64,000 bases of DNA from an uncultured Oscillibacter sp. (GCA_910578935.1 CAJTSM010000014.1:6381-70380), one strand, 5' to 3'. Shown: positions 7,211 to 15,846, counted from the first letter of the stretch. Program-made: numbers and translations. Notes: generated from the letters alone by a model not told the origin.

Positions 7211-8869
7211 TTACAGCCGGGTCACAACGGGAATGACCATGGGGCTGCGCTTCGTTGTCTTAAAGAGGTAGCTGCTGACGGCGGACTTCACGACGCCCCG
7301 GAGCTCCCCGTCGTCCCGCCCGCGCTTGCGGGTGACGGACTCCGCCGCGTCCATAGCAACGCCCTGGAGCTCTTTCATCAGATCCCCGGATTCCTTCACG
7401 TAGATAAAGCCCCGGGTGATGATCTCCGGCGGGCTGAGAAGGCCGCCGTCATGACTGGAGGTAGGCAGGACCACCACCACCATGCCGTCCTCAGCAAGGC
7501 GTTTGCGGTCCCGCATGACCACGGCTCCCACGTCGCCCACGCCGGAGCCGTCCACAAAGACCTCTCCGGCGGGGACCGCGCCGCCCAGCTTCAGGGTCTT
7601 GGCAGTCAGTTCGATCACAGATCCGTTTTCCGCGATGGCGATATGGTTCCGGTCCATGCCCATCTGCTGGGCCACCTGGCTGTGGATTTGCAGCATCCGC
7701 TGCTCGCCGTGGAGGGGAATGAAAAACCGGGGCCTGGTGAGGGCGTGGATAATCTTCAATTCCTCCTGGCAGGCGTGGCCGGAGACGTGGAGCATGTCGG
7801 CTTTGTCGTAAATCACATGGACGCCTTTGCGGAACAACTCATTAATCACCCGGCTCACCGTCACTTCGTTGCCGGGAATGGCGGAGGCGGAGATGATAAC
7901 TTTATCGCCGGGACCGATCTCCACCTGCTTATGGGTGGAGAAGGCCATGCGGTACAAAGCGCTCATCTCCTCACCCTGGGAGCCGGTTGTGATAATCACC
8001 TGCTTGTTCTTCGGCAGGCTTTTGATCTTGTTGATATCCACCAGGGTGTTCTTGGGTACTTTCATGTAGCCCAGTTCCGTGGAAACCCGCATGATGTTCT
8101 CCATGGACCGGCCGGTAACGGCGACCTTGCGCCCATGAGCGGCGGCGGCGTCCAGCACCTGCTGAACCCGGTGGACGTTGGAGGCGAAGGTCGTGACGAT
8201 GATCCGCTCGTCGCAGCCTTGGAACTGCCGGCTGAACGTCTGGCCGACGGCCCGCTCGCTGAGCGTGTAGCCGGGGCGTTCCACATTGGTGGAATCGGCG
8301 CAAAGAGCCAAGACCCCTTCCTTCCCCAGCTCGCCCAAGCGGGCCAAGTCGATGACCTCCCCGTCAATAGGAGTGGAGTCAATCTTAAAGTCGCCGGTGT
8401 GAACTACGGTGCCCATGTGGGTGTGGATGGCAAAGGCCACGGAGTCGGCGATGGAGTGGTTCACATGGATGAACTCCACGGTAAACTTCCCCGCCCGGAC
8501 GGATTTGCCGGGCTCCACGGTAATGAGCTTAGTGGATTTCACCAGTCCGTGCTCTTCCAGCTTCAGCTGGATCAGGCCGGCGGTGAAGCGGGTGCAGTAG
8601 ATGGGCATATTTACTTGTTTGAGAACATAGGGAATGGCCCCCACATGGTCCTCATGGCCGTGGGTGATGAACAGGCCCCGAATCCGGGCCCGGTTCTTGA
8701 TCAGATAGGTTACGTCGGGGATGATGCAGTCGATTCCGTACATATCGTCCCCGGGGAAGGCCATGCCGCAGTCCACGACAATGATCTCCCCGCCGTATTC
8801 ATAAGCGGTCATGTTCTTTCCGATTTCGTCCAGACCGCCGAGGGGGATAATTTTCAGTTTTTCTGCCAT
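7211..8869 (-). CDS. rnj: Ribonuclease J
   Basis: A 552-residue beta-CASP metallo-beta-lactamase ribonuclease with 5'-3' exo and endonuclease activity in RNA maturation and decay. The zinc motif THGHEDHVGA is near residue 74, further metal ligands lie in 'VNHSIADS' and 'VHTGDFKID', the beta-CASP block includes 'TTGSQGEEMSAL', and the C-terminal metal histidine is in 'SGHACQEEL' / 'PLHGEQRML'. Length matches the RnjA/RnjB family (about 550). AAAGGAG lies 12 bases before the ATG. The upstream 270 bases form a long structured leader or separate RNA. Confidence 0.95.
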   Translation of the reverse strand: MAEKLKIIPLGGLDEIGKNMTAYEYGGEIIVVDCGMAFPGDDMYGIDCIIPDVTYLIKNRARIRGLFITHGHEDHVGAIPYVLKQVNMPIYCTRFTAGLIQLKLEEHGLVKSTKLITVEPGKSVRAGKFTVEFIHVNHSIADSVAFAIHTHMGTVVHTGDFKIDSTPIDGEVIDLARLGELGKEGVLALCADSTNVERPGYTLSERAVGQTFSRQFQGCDERIIVTTFASNVHRVQQVLDAAAAHGRKVAVTGRSMENIMRVSTELGYMKVPKNTLVDINKIKSLPKNKQVIITTGSQGEEMSALYRMAFSTHKQVEIGPGDKVIISASAIPGNEVTVSRVINELFRKGVHVIYDKADMLHVSGHACQEELKIIHALTRPRFFIPLHGEQRMLQIHSQVAQQMGMDRNHIAIAENGSVIELTAKTLKLGGAVPAGEVFVDGSGVGDVGAVVMRDRKRLAEDGMVVVVLPTSSHDGGLLSPPEIITRGFIYVKESGDLMKELQGVAMDAAESVTRKRGRDDGELRGVVKSAVSSYLFKTTKRSPMVIPVVTRL

Positions 8870-8904
8870 AGGCTTTTATAACTCCTTTAAACTATAGAAA
8901 AGAT

Positions 8905-9152
8905 GTACTGCGGCTGTATTCGGATAAGGGCATAGCAAAGAAGAGGCGCCCGCTGTCCGCCCGGCCCCGTTCCGCCGGCGGAGGTTTGGCAGCGCCCTGT
9001 CATGTTCGAATATAAAAGCCGCTTGAGCCCTAACCCTGGGTTGAGGCGCGGGCATTTATTATTTGACCAGCCGGGAAGCGCGTCCCACCTGGAAAAATAC
9101 TTTCATAAAAACCCGTTCCATGCGCCCGGTACGAGCCGCAGGAACGTTAACT
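8905..9152 (-). ncRNA. Structured RNA or long leader upstream of RNase J, identity unknown (6S-like?)
   Basis: This 365-base spacer has no gene but strong RNA features on the minus strand. There is a TATACT -10 box with extended TGC at 9159-9164. The predicted transcript starts near 9152, and its first stem arm CTGCGGCT (complement of 9134-9141) pairs with AGCCGCAG (complement of 8908-8915), closing about 230 bases. Inside, GGGCGCAT/ATGCCC, AGGTG/CGCCT and CCCGGC/GCCGGG can continue an interrupted rod. A long, bulged rod closed by its ends resembles 6S RNA in outline, but I see no sequence signature that proves it. It could also be a regulatory leader of rnj. Confidence 0.35.
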
Positions 9153-9215
9153 CGCTATAGTATAGCACAGGAAAAACCGTTTGTATACAAAAACTTTTAG
9201 AATTTTGCCGGAAGA

Positions 9216-9244
9216 TTGACGGCTGCTGGAAAATATGCTATCAT
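9216..9244 (+). promoter_or_regulatory. Promoter of radC
   Basis: TTGACG (9216-9221), 17 bases, TATCAT (9239-9244) with extended TGC. The predicted start near 9251 rules out translation from the earlier in-frame ATG at 9235 and supports the ATG at 9316. Confidence 0.7.
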
Positions 9245-9315
9245 ATTCTCTAAGTGTCAAGCTTTGCCCCGCCTTTATCCGGCAGGGGGGAGCGGAGACT
9301 GCGGAGGGTAAGGCA

Positions 9316-9990
9316 ATGGGCATCCATGACGGGCACAGGGCGCGGCTGCGCCGGCGTTTTCTTGAAAATGACCTGAACGGCTTCGCGGATCATGAAGCCT
9401 TGGAGTTGCTGTTGTGTTATGCCATTCCCCAGGGGGATGTAAATCCCCTGGCCCATGATTTGATTGAGCGCTTTGGAAGCCTTTCCGGTGTGTTTTCCGC
9501 CCCGGTGAAGATGCTGGCTCAGGTAAAGGGAGTGGGGGAGCGGACGGCGGTTTTGCTGCATTTGATTCCGCTGATTTCGCAAAAAGCCCGCCTGTCGGAA
9601 CTGGAGCGGGAAGTGGTCCTGAATACCCGGGAACAAGTGGGCGCTTATCTTTTGGAGCTGTTTTCCCTGGAACGGAATGAGACGGTTTACCAGATCTGTT
9701 TGGATGGGAAAGGAAAACTTCTGGCATGCAAGCGCCTGGGGGAGGGAAGCGCGTCGGCGGTGACGGTAGATATCCGCCAATTGATACAAAATGCAATTTT
9801 GTGTTCCGCAGCTTCCGTAATCCTGGCGCATAACCATCCCAGCGGGATTGCCCTGCCTTCTGAGGACGATTGGGCGGTTACCAACCGGGTCAAGGCGGCT
9901 CTGGCGTCTATTGACGTGCGGCTGGAGGACCACATTGTGGTTGCCGATCATGATTTTGTGTCCTTTTCAGAGTCCGGGTACCTTCTATGA
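9316..9990 (+). CDS. radC: RadC family JAB-domain protein (UPF0758)
   Basis: A 224-residue protein. The N-terminus has a helix-hairpin-helix-like region ('LELLLCYAIPQGDVNPLAHDLIERFGSL', 'LAQVKGVGERTAVLL'), followed by the RadC/JAB domain with the metalloprotease-like signature 'ILAHNHPSGIALPSEDD', giving the HxH...S...D metal set, near residues 170-190. The start at 9316 follows GGAGGG and the promoter at 9216-9244. Despite the name, a role in DNA repair is not firmly shown for this family. A 126-base gap separates it from uvrB. Confidence 0.9.
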   Translation: MGIHDGHRARLRRRFLENDLNGFADHEALELLLCYAIPQGDVNPLAHDLIERFGSLSGVFSAPVKMLAQVKGVGERTAVLLHLIPLISQKARLSELEREVVLNTREQVGAYLLELFSLERNETVYQICLDGKGKLLACKRLGEGSASAVTVDIRQLIQNAILCSAASVILAHNHPSGIALPSEDDWAVTNRVKAALASIDVRLEDHIVVADHDFVSFSESGYLL

Positions 9991-10116
9991 AGGACCTTGC
10001 CCCCATGTTTCAGATCAAAAAATTATCGAACAAATGTTGCAAATCCGGCCGCTTTGTGATAGAATGCATCTGATCCAAATCGGTCCGAAGAGGGGCGCAT
10101 TCCGCAGGAGGCCGTT

Positions 10117-12090
10117 ATGCCGAAATTTCAAGTAGTATCCGAATACCAGCCCTCCGGCGATCAGCCGGAGGCGATTGCCGCCCTGGCGGCGGGCATCGAG
10201 GGCGGATTGAAAGAGCAGGTGCTCCTGGGCGTCACCGGCTCCGGCAAGACGTTCACCATGGCCAAGGTCATCGAGGCCGTCCAGCGGCCCACCCTGGTTC
10301 TGGCCCACAACAAGACCTTGGCGGCGCAGCTCTGCGCGGAGTTCAAGGAGTTCTTTCCGGGCAACGCCGTGGAATACTTCGTGTCCTACTACGACTACTA
10401 TCAGCCGGAGGCGTATATTCCCCACACAGATACCTATATTGCCAAGGACGCCTCCACCAACGATGAGATCGACCGCCTCCGCCTCTCCGCCACCTGCGCC
10501 CTGCTGGAGCGGCGGGACGTCATCGTGGTTTCCTCCGTCTCCTGCATCTATGGCCTGGGGGAGCCCGACGACTTCGCCAAAATGGTGGTTTCCCTCCGGG
10601 CGGGGGCCGAATGGGACCGGGACGAGCTCCTCCGGCGGCTGGTGGAAATCCGCTATGAGCGGAACGACATTGCCTTTGAACGGAATATGTTCCGGGTCCG
10701 GGGGGATACGGTGGAGATTTACCCCGCCTATTACAAGGACAAAGCCATTCGGGTGGAGTTCTTTGGAGACGAGATTGAACGGGTCAGTGAGTTCAACCCC
10801 ATTACGGGGTCTGTGAACCGGGTGCTGAACCACATCGCGATCTATCCCGCCAGCCACTACGTCACTACGAAAGATAAGATGGACCGGGCTATAGGGGAGA
10901 TTCGAAAGGAGCTGGAGGGACAGGTCCGGGTGTTCACGGAGAACAATCAGCTGGTGGAGGCCCAGCGCATTCGCCAGAGGACGGAGTACGACATGGAGAT
11001 GATGGCGGAGCTGGGCTACTGCTCCGGCATTGAAAACTACTCCCGCATTATCTCCGAGCGGCCCCAGGGCTCCGCCCCCATGACCTTACTGGACTTCTTT
11101 CCCGACGACTTCGTCCTCTTTGTGGACGAGAGCCACGTTACCCTCCCCCAGGTCCGGGCCATGTACAACGGCGACCACGCCCGGAAGGACAGCCTGGTGA
11201 AGTACGGCTTCCGCCTCCCCTGCGCCTACGACAACCGGCCGCTGAAATTCGAGGAGTTCGAGGGCCGGATTGGACAGGCCGTCTTTGTCTCCGCCACCCC
11301 CGGCCCCTATGAGCGGGAGCGGGCGGACCAGGTGGTGGAGCAGGTGATCCGCCCCACAGGTCTGCTGGACCCGAGAGTGGAGGTCCGGCCCGTCACCGGG
11401 CAGATCGACGATTTGATGGAGGAGATCAACGCCCGGGCGGCGAAGAACGAGCGGGTGCTGGTGACCACGCTGACGAAAAAAATGGCGGAGGATCTGACGG
11501 AGTATTTCAAGAACGCCGGGATCAAAGTCCGGTATATGCACTCCGACGTGGAAACCATCGAGCGGATGGAGATTATTCGGGATTTGCGGTTGGGTAAGTT
11601 TGACGTGCTCATCGGCATTAACCTGTTGCGGGAGGGCCTGGACCTGCCGGAAGTATCTCTTGTGGCCGTGCTGGACGCGGACAAGGAAGGCTTCCTCCGC
11701 TCCGAAACCTCCCTGATTCAAACGATCGGCCGGGCGGCCCGGAACGCGGAGGGTCTGGTCATCCTCTACGCCGACAGCATTACCCCTTCCATGAAAGCCG
11801 CCATGGACGAGACGGAGCGCCGCCGGGGGATTCAAGACCGATTTAACCGGGAGCACGGCATCGTTCCCAAGACTATTATCAAAGGCGTCCGGGAGGTGCT
11901 GGAAATCTCCGCGGCGGCGGAAGACGAAACCTCCCGGACCCGCCGCCAAAAGAAGCTGAGCAGGGCGGAGCGGGACGCGGAGATCAAACGCTTGGAAAAG
12001 GAAATGAAAGAAGCCAGCAAGATGCTGGAATTCGAATACGCGGCGGTGCTGCGGGACCGGATCATCGAACTGCGGGGTGAAAAGGAATGA
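10117..12090 (+). CDS. uvrB: Excinuclease ABC subunit UvrB
   Basis: A 657-residue DNA-damage recognition helicase of nucleotide excision repair, acting with UvrA and UvrC. It has Walker A GVTGSGKT near residue 40, the beta-hairpin block 'YYDYYQPEAYIPHTDTYI' near 95-112 that inserts between DNA strands, helicase motifs 'FVDESHVT', 'LTKKMAEDL' and 'IGRAARN', and a C-terminal UVR coiled hairpin (last 40 residues, 'KRLEKEMKEASKMLEFEYAAVLRD') for UvrC contact. Length is normal. The start follows GCAGGAGG. uvrA is 4.7 kb downstream on the same strand rather than adjacent. Confidence 0.98.
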   Translation: MPKFQVVSEYQPSGDQPEAIAALAAGIEGGLKEQVLLGVTGSGKTFTMAKVIEAVQRPTLVLAHNKTLAAQLCAEFKEFFPGNAVEYFVSYYDYYQPEAYIPHTDTYIAKDASTNDEIDRLRLSATCALLERRDVIVVSSVSCIYGLGEPDDFAKMVVSLRAGAEWDRDELLRRLVEIRYERNDIAFERNMFRVRGDTVEIYPAYYKDKAIRVEFFGDEIERVSEFNPITGSVNRVLNHIAIYPASHYVTTKDKMDRAIGEIRKELEGQVRVFTENNQLVEAQRIRQRTEYDMEMMAELGYCSGIENYSRIISERPQGSAPMTLLDFFPDDFVLFVDESHVTLPQVRAMYNGDHARKDSLVKYGFRLPCAYDNRPLKFEEFEGRIGQAVFVSATPGPYERERADQVVEQVIRPTGLLDPRVEVRPVTGQIDDLMEEINARAAKNERVLVTTLTKKMAEDLTEYFKNAGIKVRYMHSDVETIERMEIIRDLRLGKFDVLIGINLLREGLDLPEVSLVAVLDADKEGFLRSETSLIQTIGRAARNAEGLVILYADSITPSMKAAMDETERRRGIQDRFNREHGIVPKTIIKGVREVLEISAAAEDETSRTRRQKKLSRAERDAEIKRLEKEMKEASKMLEFEYAAVLRDRIIELRGEKE

Positions 12091-12467
12091 AATACGGCTG
12101 GCTGGACGAATATCTCCTGTCTCTTCCCGGAGCGGAGAAGGACTACAAGCCTGAGTGGGCCTGGTTTCGCTATAAGATCCGAGGCAAGCTCTTCGCGGCC
12201 GTCTGCTCCCCCCGGGGAATGAAAGACGAGGCGTATAACGGGCATGATCTGGTGAATCTGAAGTGCGATCCCATACAGGCGGAAATCCTCCGGACAGCCC
12301 ATCCCGAGATTCTGCCGGGATTCTACTGCGACAAGCGGAACTGGATTGCCTGCCTTTTGGATGGGGAACTGCCGGACGGCACTCTCCGGGAGCTGTGCGC
12401 CCAATCGCACCAGCTGATTTTGAAGAAGCTGCCTAAGTATGTCCAGAGGGAGATTCTGGGAGAATAG
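12087..12467 (+). CDS. MmcQ/YjbR family protein
   Basis: A 126-residue cytoplasmic protein matching the YjbR/MmcQ fold: 'WAWFRYKIRGKLFAAVCSP', 'LVNLKCDPIQAEILRTAHPEILPGFYCDKRNWIACLLDG' and a helical C-terminus. The family binds DNA-like ligands by fold analogy but has no established function. It overlaps the uvrB stop by four bases (ATGA), so it is translationally coupled to uvrB. Confidence 0.85.
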   Translation: MKYGWLDEYLLSLPGAEKDYKPEWAWFRYKIRGKLFAAVCSPRGMKDEAYNGHDLVNLKCDPIQAEILRTAHPEILPGFYCDKRNWIACLLDGELPDGTLRELCAQSHQLILKKLPKYVQREILGE

Positions 12468-12476
12468 GAGCGGGAT

Positions 12477-13208
12477 ATGGAGCTGACCCGGTGCCAAAAA
12501 ATATTGCTGGCGCTCCTGGCGGGAATGCTGTTGGCGTTCAGCGTCCTGATGACCGTTTTCCGGACCCATCCCGGCGTGCTGTTTGAGGGGTCCTTGCTGA
12601 AGATCGAGGAGAGGGAGGACCAAATCGTATACAGCGGCAGGGTCCGCGGGGGCCCGGTAAACGTCGCCGTCTCCTGGCCCACAAATTTTGAGGCGGATGT
12701 GGAATTCATCATCGGGGACCGGGTTCATGATACCTGCCGGGTGGAATATCCTTTGGAACCGGTTCAAACAGAGCGGGGCTACCCGGTGAACGGTATTCGC
12801 GTCACGAAAAACGGTGAACCGGTCTTCCGGGGCGGCTATGACCCGGAGGATGAATTCGGGTGGTTCGATGCGTCGGGGGAGTTTATCTTCCCGCTGGATA
12901 TTTGGGGCTATACCGCGGCGGACCCCTGGAACGGCTTTGAGGTTACACCGGCTATGGCGGCTCGTTTTGCCTTCGGTCCGGACACCGCCGCCCACGGAGA
13001 GCCGGCCCTGTTCGCCCTGGCGGTGTTTTTGACCGTTCTTCTGGCGGCGCGGATTGTGTTCTGGAAGAGCCTCTTCCGCTTTGAGCACCGCTGGGCGCGG
13101 GACCCGGACCCTTCGGAGGGCTATGCGTCGTTGGAGAGACTTGGCTGGATTGTGGCGGCGGTGATTATAGCTGGAATCTACATCGCCGCCATAACGGCAA
13201 TTTACTGA
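12477..13208 (+). CDS. Unknown membrane protein, paralogue A
   Basis: A 243-residue protein with an N-terminal hydrophobic helix (about residues 8-27), an extracytoplasmic beta-rich region, and two further helices near 175-195 and 215-240. The outer region carries 'EDQIVYSGRVRGGPVNVAVSWP' and 'VEFIIGDRVHDTCRVEYP', which is repeated in altered form in the next gene, so the two are tandem duplicates. I do not recognise a family. It starts 10 bases after the YjbR gene and probably belongs to the same transcript. Confidence 0.75.
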   Translation: MELTRCQKILLALLAGMLLAFSVLMTVFRTHPGVLFEGSLLKIEEREDQIVYSGRVRGGPVNVAVSWPTNFEADVEFIIGDRVHDTCRVEYPLEPVQTERGYPVNGIRVTKNGEPVFRGGYDPEDEFGWFDASGEFIFPLDIWGYTAADPWNGFEVTPAMAARFAFGPDTAAHGEPALFALAVFLTVLLAARIVFWKSLFRFEHRWARDPDPSEGYASLERLGWIVAAVIIAGIYIAAITAIY

Positions 13209-13221
13209 GGGGGTGCCGGGA

Positions 13222-13863
13222 GTGAACGAAAAGACGCCGGGGGACTGGCCCGGCTTCCGAAAGGCGGCGCTGATTCTGCTGGCGTGGATGGCGGTGCTCT
13301 TTGGCGTGCTGACCTTCCTGGGGCAGTTTCAGAAGGACCTGGATTTCCACGGCCTCTCCATGACCCGGGAGGACCTGCCGGACCAGGTGGTCTACAGCGG
13401 GGACAGTATAGGGCACAACCGGAAAATCCCCATCGCCGTGACCTGTGTCCCGGAAGACGGCGGCGTGCGGGTGGAGTTCACCGCCGGGGAGAGCGAGGCA
13501 CAGGCCTACCGGGCGGCGGAAGGACGGGCGGAGCGTATCACCGCGCGCCGGGGCGGCGGCATCGAGCACGGCTGGGAGGAGTACGCCTTCACGGAGGAGG
13601 ACGCTCTGTTCTTCGCCGCTTTGCCGGAGGCGGACCGGGTCCGGGCCGGATGGGGCGATTATCTGGCGGCCACCTTCCTGGCGTTCTTCCTTATGCTCTA
13701 TGCCGCGTTTCCCTTGGCGTTGTTTAAGCTGCGGTATATGTGGGTGGTGGAGGAGCCGGAGCCCACCAGGTTCTATTGGCTGGGGTACTTTTTCAACCTG
13801 GGGCTGGGGCTGTTCTTGGTCCTGGCTGGTTATCTCCTGGCCCTGACGGGGACCAGTTTATAG
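13222..13863 (+). CDS. Unknown membrane protein, paralogue B
   Basis: About 213 residues. It has the same plan as its upstream neighbour: hydrophobic helix (ALILLAWMAVLFGVLTF), outer segment with 'DQVVYSGDSIG...KIPIAVTCVPEDGGVRVEFTAGE', then two membrane helices near residues 150-175 and 185-210. The GTG at 13222 is preferred because GAGGGGG (13207-13213) is 8 bases upstream, whereas the GTG at 13213 overlaps it. Function is unknown; the pair may form a hetero-oligomer. Confidence 0.75.
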   Translation: MNEKTPGDWPGFRKAALILLAWMAVLFGVLTFLGQFQKDLDFHGLSMTREDLPDQVVYSGDSIGHNRKIPIAVTCVPEDGGVRVEFTAGESEAQAYRAAEGRAERITARRGGGIEHGWEEYAFTEEDALFFAALPEADRVRAGWGDYLAATFLAFFLMLYAAFPLALFKLRYMWVVEEPEPTRFYWLGYFFNLGLGLFLVLAGYLLALTGTSL

Positions 13864-13882
13864 AAAAGAAAAGAGAGGCCCT

Positions 13883-14755
13883 ATGGAGACAGAAAAAAAA
13901 GCCCCGGCCGGCGCCGCGATCCTGGCGGCAGCGGCACTGTGGGGCGTTATCGGCCTGTGGAACCGGCGGCTGATGGCGGCGGGCCTTTCGCCCTTTTCCA
14001 TCGTTGTGGTCCGCAATTTGGGGGGCATGATTCTGCTGGCGGCGTTCTTTGCCGTCAAGGACCGGAGCGTCTTTCGGGTGGAGCGGCGGCATCTCAAGTG
14101 CTTTTTTGGCACCGGCGTGGTCAGCGTGGTGCTGTTCACCGTCTGTTACTTCTCCTGCCAGAAGCTCTGCTCCCTGGCGGCGGCCTCCATCCTGCTGTAC
14201 ACCGCCCCTTCCTTTGTGGTGCTCCTCTCCGCCCTTCTCTGGAAGGAGCCGGTGACAAGGAAAAAGCTGTTGGCCCTGCTGTTGACCCTGGTGGGCTGCG
14301 CGTGCGTCTGCGGCGTGTTCAGCGGCGGGCTGTCCGTCACCCTCCCCGGCGTTCTGCTGGGCCTGGGGTCCGGATTTTTCTACGCGCTGTACAGTGTTTT
14401 CGGCCGGTATGCCCTGGCCCACTACCCGCCCTTGACGGTGACGGTCTGGACCTTCCTCTTCGCGGGTCCGGCGTCCCTGGCCTTGCTCCGTCCGGCGGAG
14501 CTGGCGACGGCCTTCTCCGGGAATCCCGGCCTGTGGTGGACGGCCCTGGCTCTGGCGGCCTTCTCCACCGCCGCGCCCTACGTTTTATATACCTGGGGCC
14601 TTGCCCGGACGGAGCCGGGGAAGGCTTCCATCCTGGCCAGCCTGGAGCCGGTGGCGGCAACCCTGACGGGGGTGCTGGCCTTCGGCGAGCCCATAGGGCC
14701 GCTGACCGCCCTGGGCGTCTTCTGCGTTCTGGCGGGCGTGGCGATCTTGAGGTGA
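13883..14755 (+). CDS. EamA/DMT family transporter
   Basis: A 290-residue membrane protein with ten hydrophobic segments arranged as two EamA repeats. Typical pieces are 'ALWGVIGLWNRRLMAAGLSPF', 'LYTAPSFVVLLSALLWKEPVT', 'GLGSGFFYALYSVFGRYALAHYPPLTVTVWTFL' and 'SLEPVAATLTGVLAFGEPIGPLTALGVFCVLAGVAI'. Members export or import small metabolites such as amino acids; the substrate is not predictable here. The start follows AGAGAGG. It is four bases from the next gene. Confidence 0.9.
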   Translation: METEKKAPAGAAILAAAALWGVIGLWNRRLMAAGLSPFSIVVVRNLGGMILLAAFFAVKDRSVFRVERRHLKCFFGTGVVSVVLFTVCYFSCQKLCSLAAASILLYTAPSFVVLLSALLWKEPVTRKKLLALLLTLVGCACVCGVFSGGLSVTLPGVLLGLGSGFFYALYSVFGRYALAHYPPLTVTVWTFLFAGPASLALLRPAELATAFSGNPGLWWTALALAAFSTAAPYVLYTWGLARTEPGKASILASLEPVAATLTGVLAFGEPIGPLTALGVFCVLAGVAILR

Positions 14756-14759
14756 TATT

Positions 14760-15257
14760 ATGGCAAAGAAAAAGGATGAAAAAACCAACGTGATGCGGAT
14801 TTTAGAGCAGAAAAAGGTGCCCTATACCGCCCATTTCTACGAGGAGAGCGAGGGCCCCGGGGGCACCCGGGACTATGGCGTTCACGTGGCCCAGGCCCTG
14901 GGCCAGGACCCGAAGCGGGCCTTCAAAACCCTGGTGGCCAAAGGGGCCTCCGGGACGTATCATGTCTTTGACATCCCCACACCCGACAGCCTGGACCTGA
15001 AAAAGGCGGCGAAGGCGGCGGGAGAAAAATCCGTGGAGCTGCTGGCGGTGAAGGACATCACCGCCGTGACGGGGTACATCCGGGGCGGGTGCAGTCCCGT
15101 GGGCATGAAAAAACAGTACCCCACCATTTTCCACGAAACGGCTCTGGATTTTGAAACCATCTACGTCTCCGCCGGAAAAATCGGCGCGCAAGTAGAGGTA
15201 GCGCCCCAGGCGCTGTTAGCCCTGCTCCGGGCGGGGACGGCGGATCTCGTTGTTTAA
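14760..15257 (+). CDS. YbaK/EbsC family Cys-tRNA(Pro) deacylase
   Basis: A 165-residue cytoplasmic enzyme that hydrolyses misacylated Cys-tRNA(Pro). It shows the family order 'NVMRILEQKKVPYTAHFYE', 'VAQALGQDPKRAFKTLVAKG' with the catalytic-site lysine region, 'DLKKAAKAAGEKSVELLAVKDITAVTGYIRGGCSPVGMKKQYPT' and 'IYVSAGKIGAQVEVAPQALLAL'. Length is standard. Its last 42 bases overlap the convergent small gene that ends at 15216. Confidence 0.93.
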   Translation: MAKKKDEKTNVMRILEQKKVPYTAHFYEESEGPGGTRDYGVHVAQALGQDPKRAFKTLVAKGASGTYHVFDIPTPDSLDLKKAAKAAGEKSVELLAVKDITAVTGYIRGGCSPVGMKKQYPTIFHETALDFETIYVSAGKIGAQVEVAPQALLALLRAGTADLVV

Positions 15258-15470
15258 TAGGGTAATCCCTAAGTGGAGGCCGACGGCGAAGGCGTCCGTG
15301 GACCAGTCCAGATAGAAGCGGTTTATCTGGTCAAAGAGGTCCAGCCGGCTGTCTTCCTCAATGGGAAGGGATTTCAGGAGCGCGTCCAGCTCCCCGCTGG
15401 GAAATCTGCCCAGGTCTTTTAAGGCGGATTCGCCGTAAGTATCGAAGAGTCTTTCTATGGTAGGATTCAT
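15216..15470 (-). CDS. Small protein of unknown function (DUF6809-like)
   Basis: An 84-residue acidic, mostly helical protein ('ERLFDTYGESALKDLGRFPSGELDALLKSL', 'DLFDQINRFYLDWSTDAFAVGLHLGITLLNNEI'). The C-terminal 'F..GLHLGI.LL.E' pattern recalls small Clostridia proteins of the DUF6809 type, a weak match by eye. It is divergent from an XRE regulator and both promoters lie in one perfect palindrome (15487-15526), so the regulator probably controls it. Such a divergent pair could be a small defence or toxin-antitoxin-like unit, but nothing in the protein shows toxicity. Confidence 0.65.
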   Translation of the reverse strand: MNPTIERLFDTYGESALKDLGRFPSGELDALLKSLPIEEDSRLDLFDQINRFYLDWSTDAFAVGLHLGITLLNNEIRRPRPEQG

Positions 15471-15486
15471 GGCGGCGCCTCCAAAT

Positions 15487-15526
15487 ACATTGTTTAATAC
15501 TGTTATTATACAGTATTAAACAATGT
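15487..15526. promoter_or_regulatory. Perfect 16-bp-arm palindrome covering divergent promoters
   Basis: The arm ACATTGTTTAATACTG (15487-15502) is repeated exactly in reverse complement at 15511-15526, with an 8-base centre TTATTATA. Each arm contains a TTGTTT -35 and the opposite arm the matching TATTAA -10 at an 18-base spacing, so both promoters lie inside the symmetric site. This fits a repressor that shuts off both genes at once. Confidence 0.8.
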
Positions 15527-15543
15527 CTGTCAAGGAGTTTTGG

Positions 15544-15765
15544 ATGGATATTTTAAAGGTTATGGGAACTCGGTTGAAGGAGCTGCGCAAAGAAAAAAGG
15601 CTTCGGCAGGCGGAAATGGCGGAATTGTTAGAGATCACTCCTCCGCATTATCAGAAAATAGAATATGGGAAAGTTAACATTTCAGCCTTGACATTATGCA
15701 CCCTGGCGGATTATTTTGGAGTGAGCACCGATTATCTGCTGGGCAGGTCTGAGGAGAGATTGTAG
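15544..15765 (+). CDS. XRE-family regulator with conserved YFGVSTDYLLG end
   Basis: A 73-residue single HTH domain: 'MGTRLKELRKEKRLRQAEMAELLEITPPHYQKIEYGKVNISALTLCTLADYFGVSTDYLLGRSEE'. The start at 15544 is taken because AAGGAG (15532-15537) is correctly spaced; the earlier in-frame ATG at 15523 is inside the operator. It very likely binds the palindrome at 15487-15526, repressing itself and the divergent small gene. Confidence 0.85.
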   Translation: MDILKVMGTRLKELRKEKRLRQAEMAELLEITPPHYQKIEYGKVNISALTLCTLADYFGVSTDYLLGRSEERL

Positions 15766-15846
15766 GGGGTAGGCTCCGTCCCGCCCCGTTCCCCTAAAAG
15801 CCCGCAGTTCCAAAAGAACGGGAGGGGATAGAGCCCTTCCCCTATA

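Noticed and set aside
7166..8881. A 571-codon open frame opposite the RNase J gene
   Set aside because: It mirrors a certain gene base for base, is His/Gly/Ala-rich without motifs, and arises from high GC at third codon positions of rnj.
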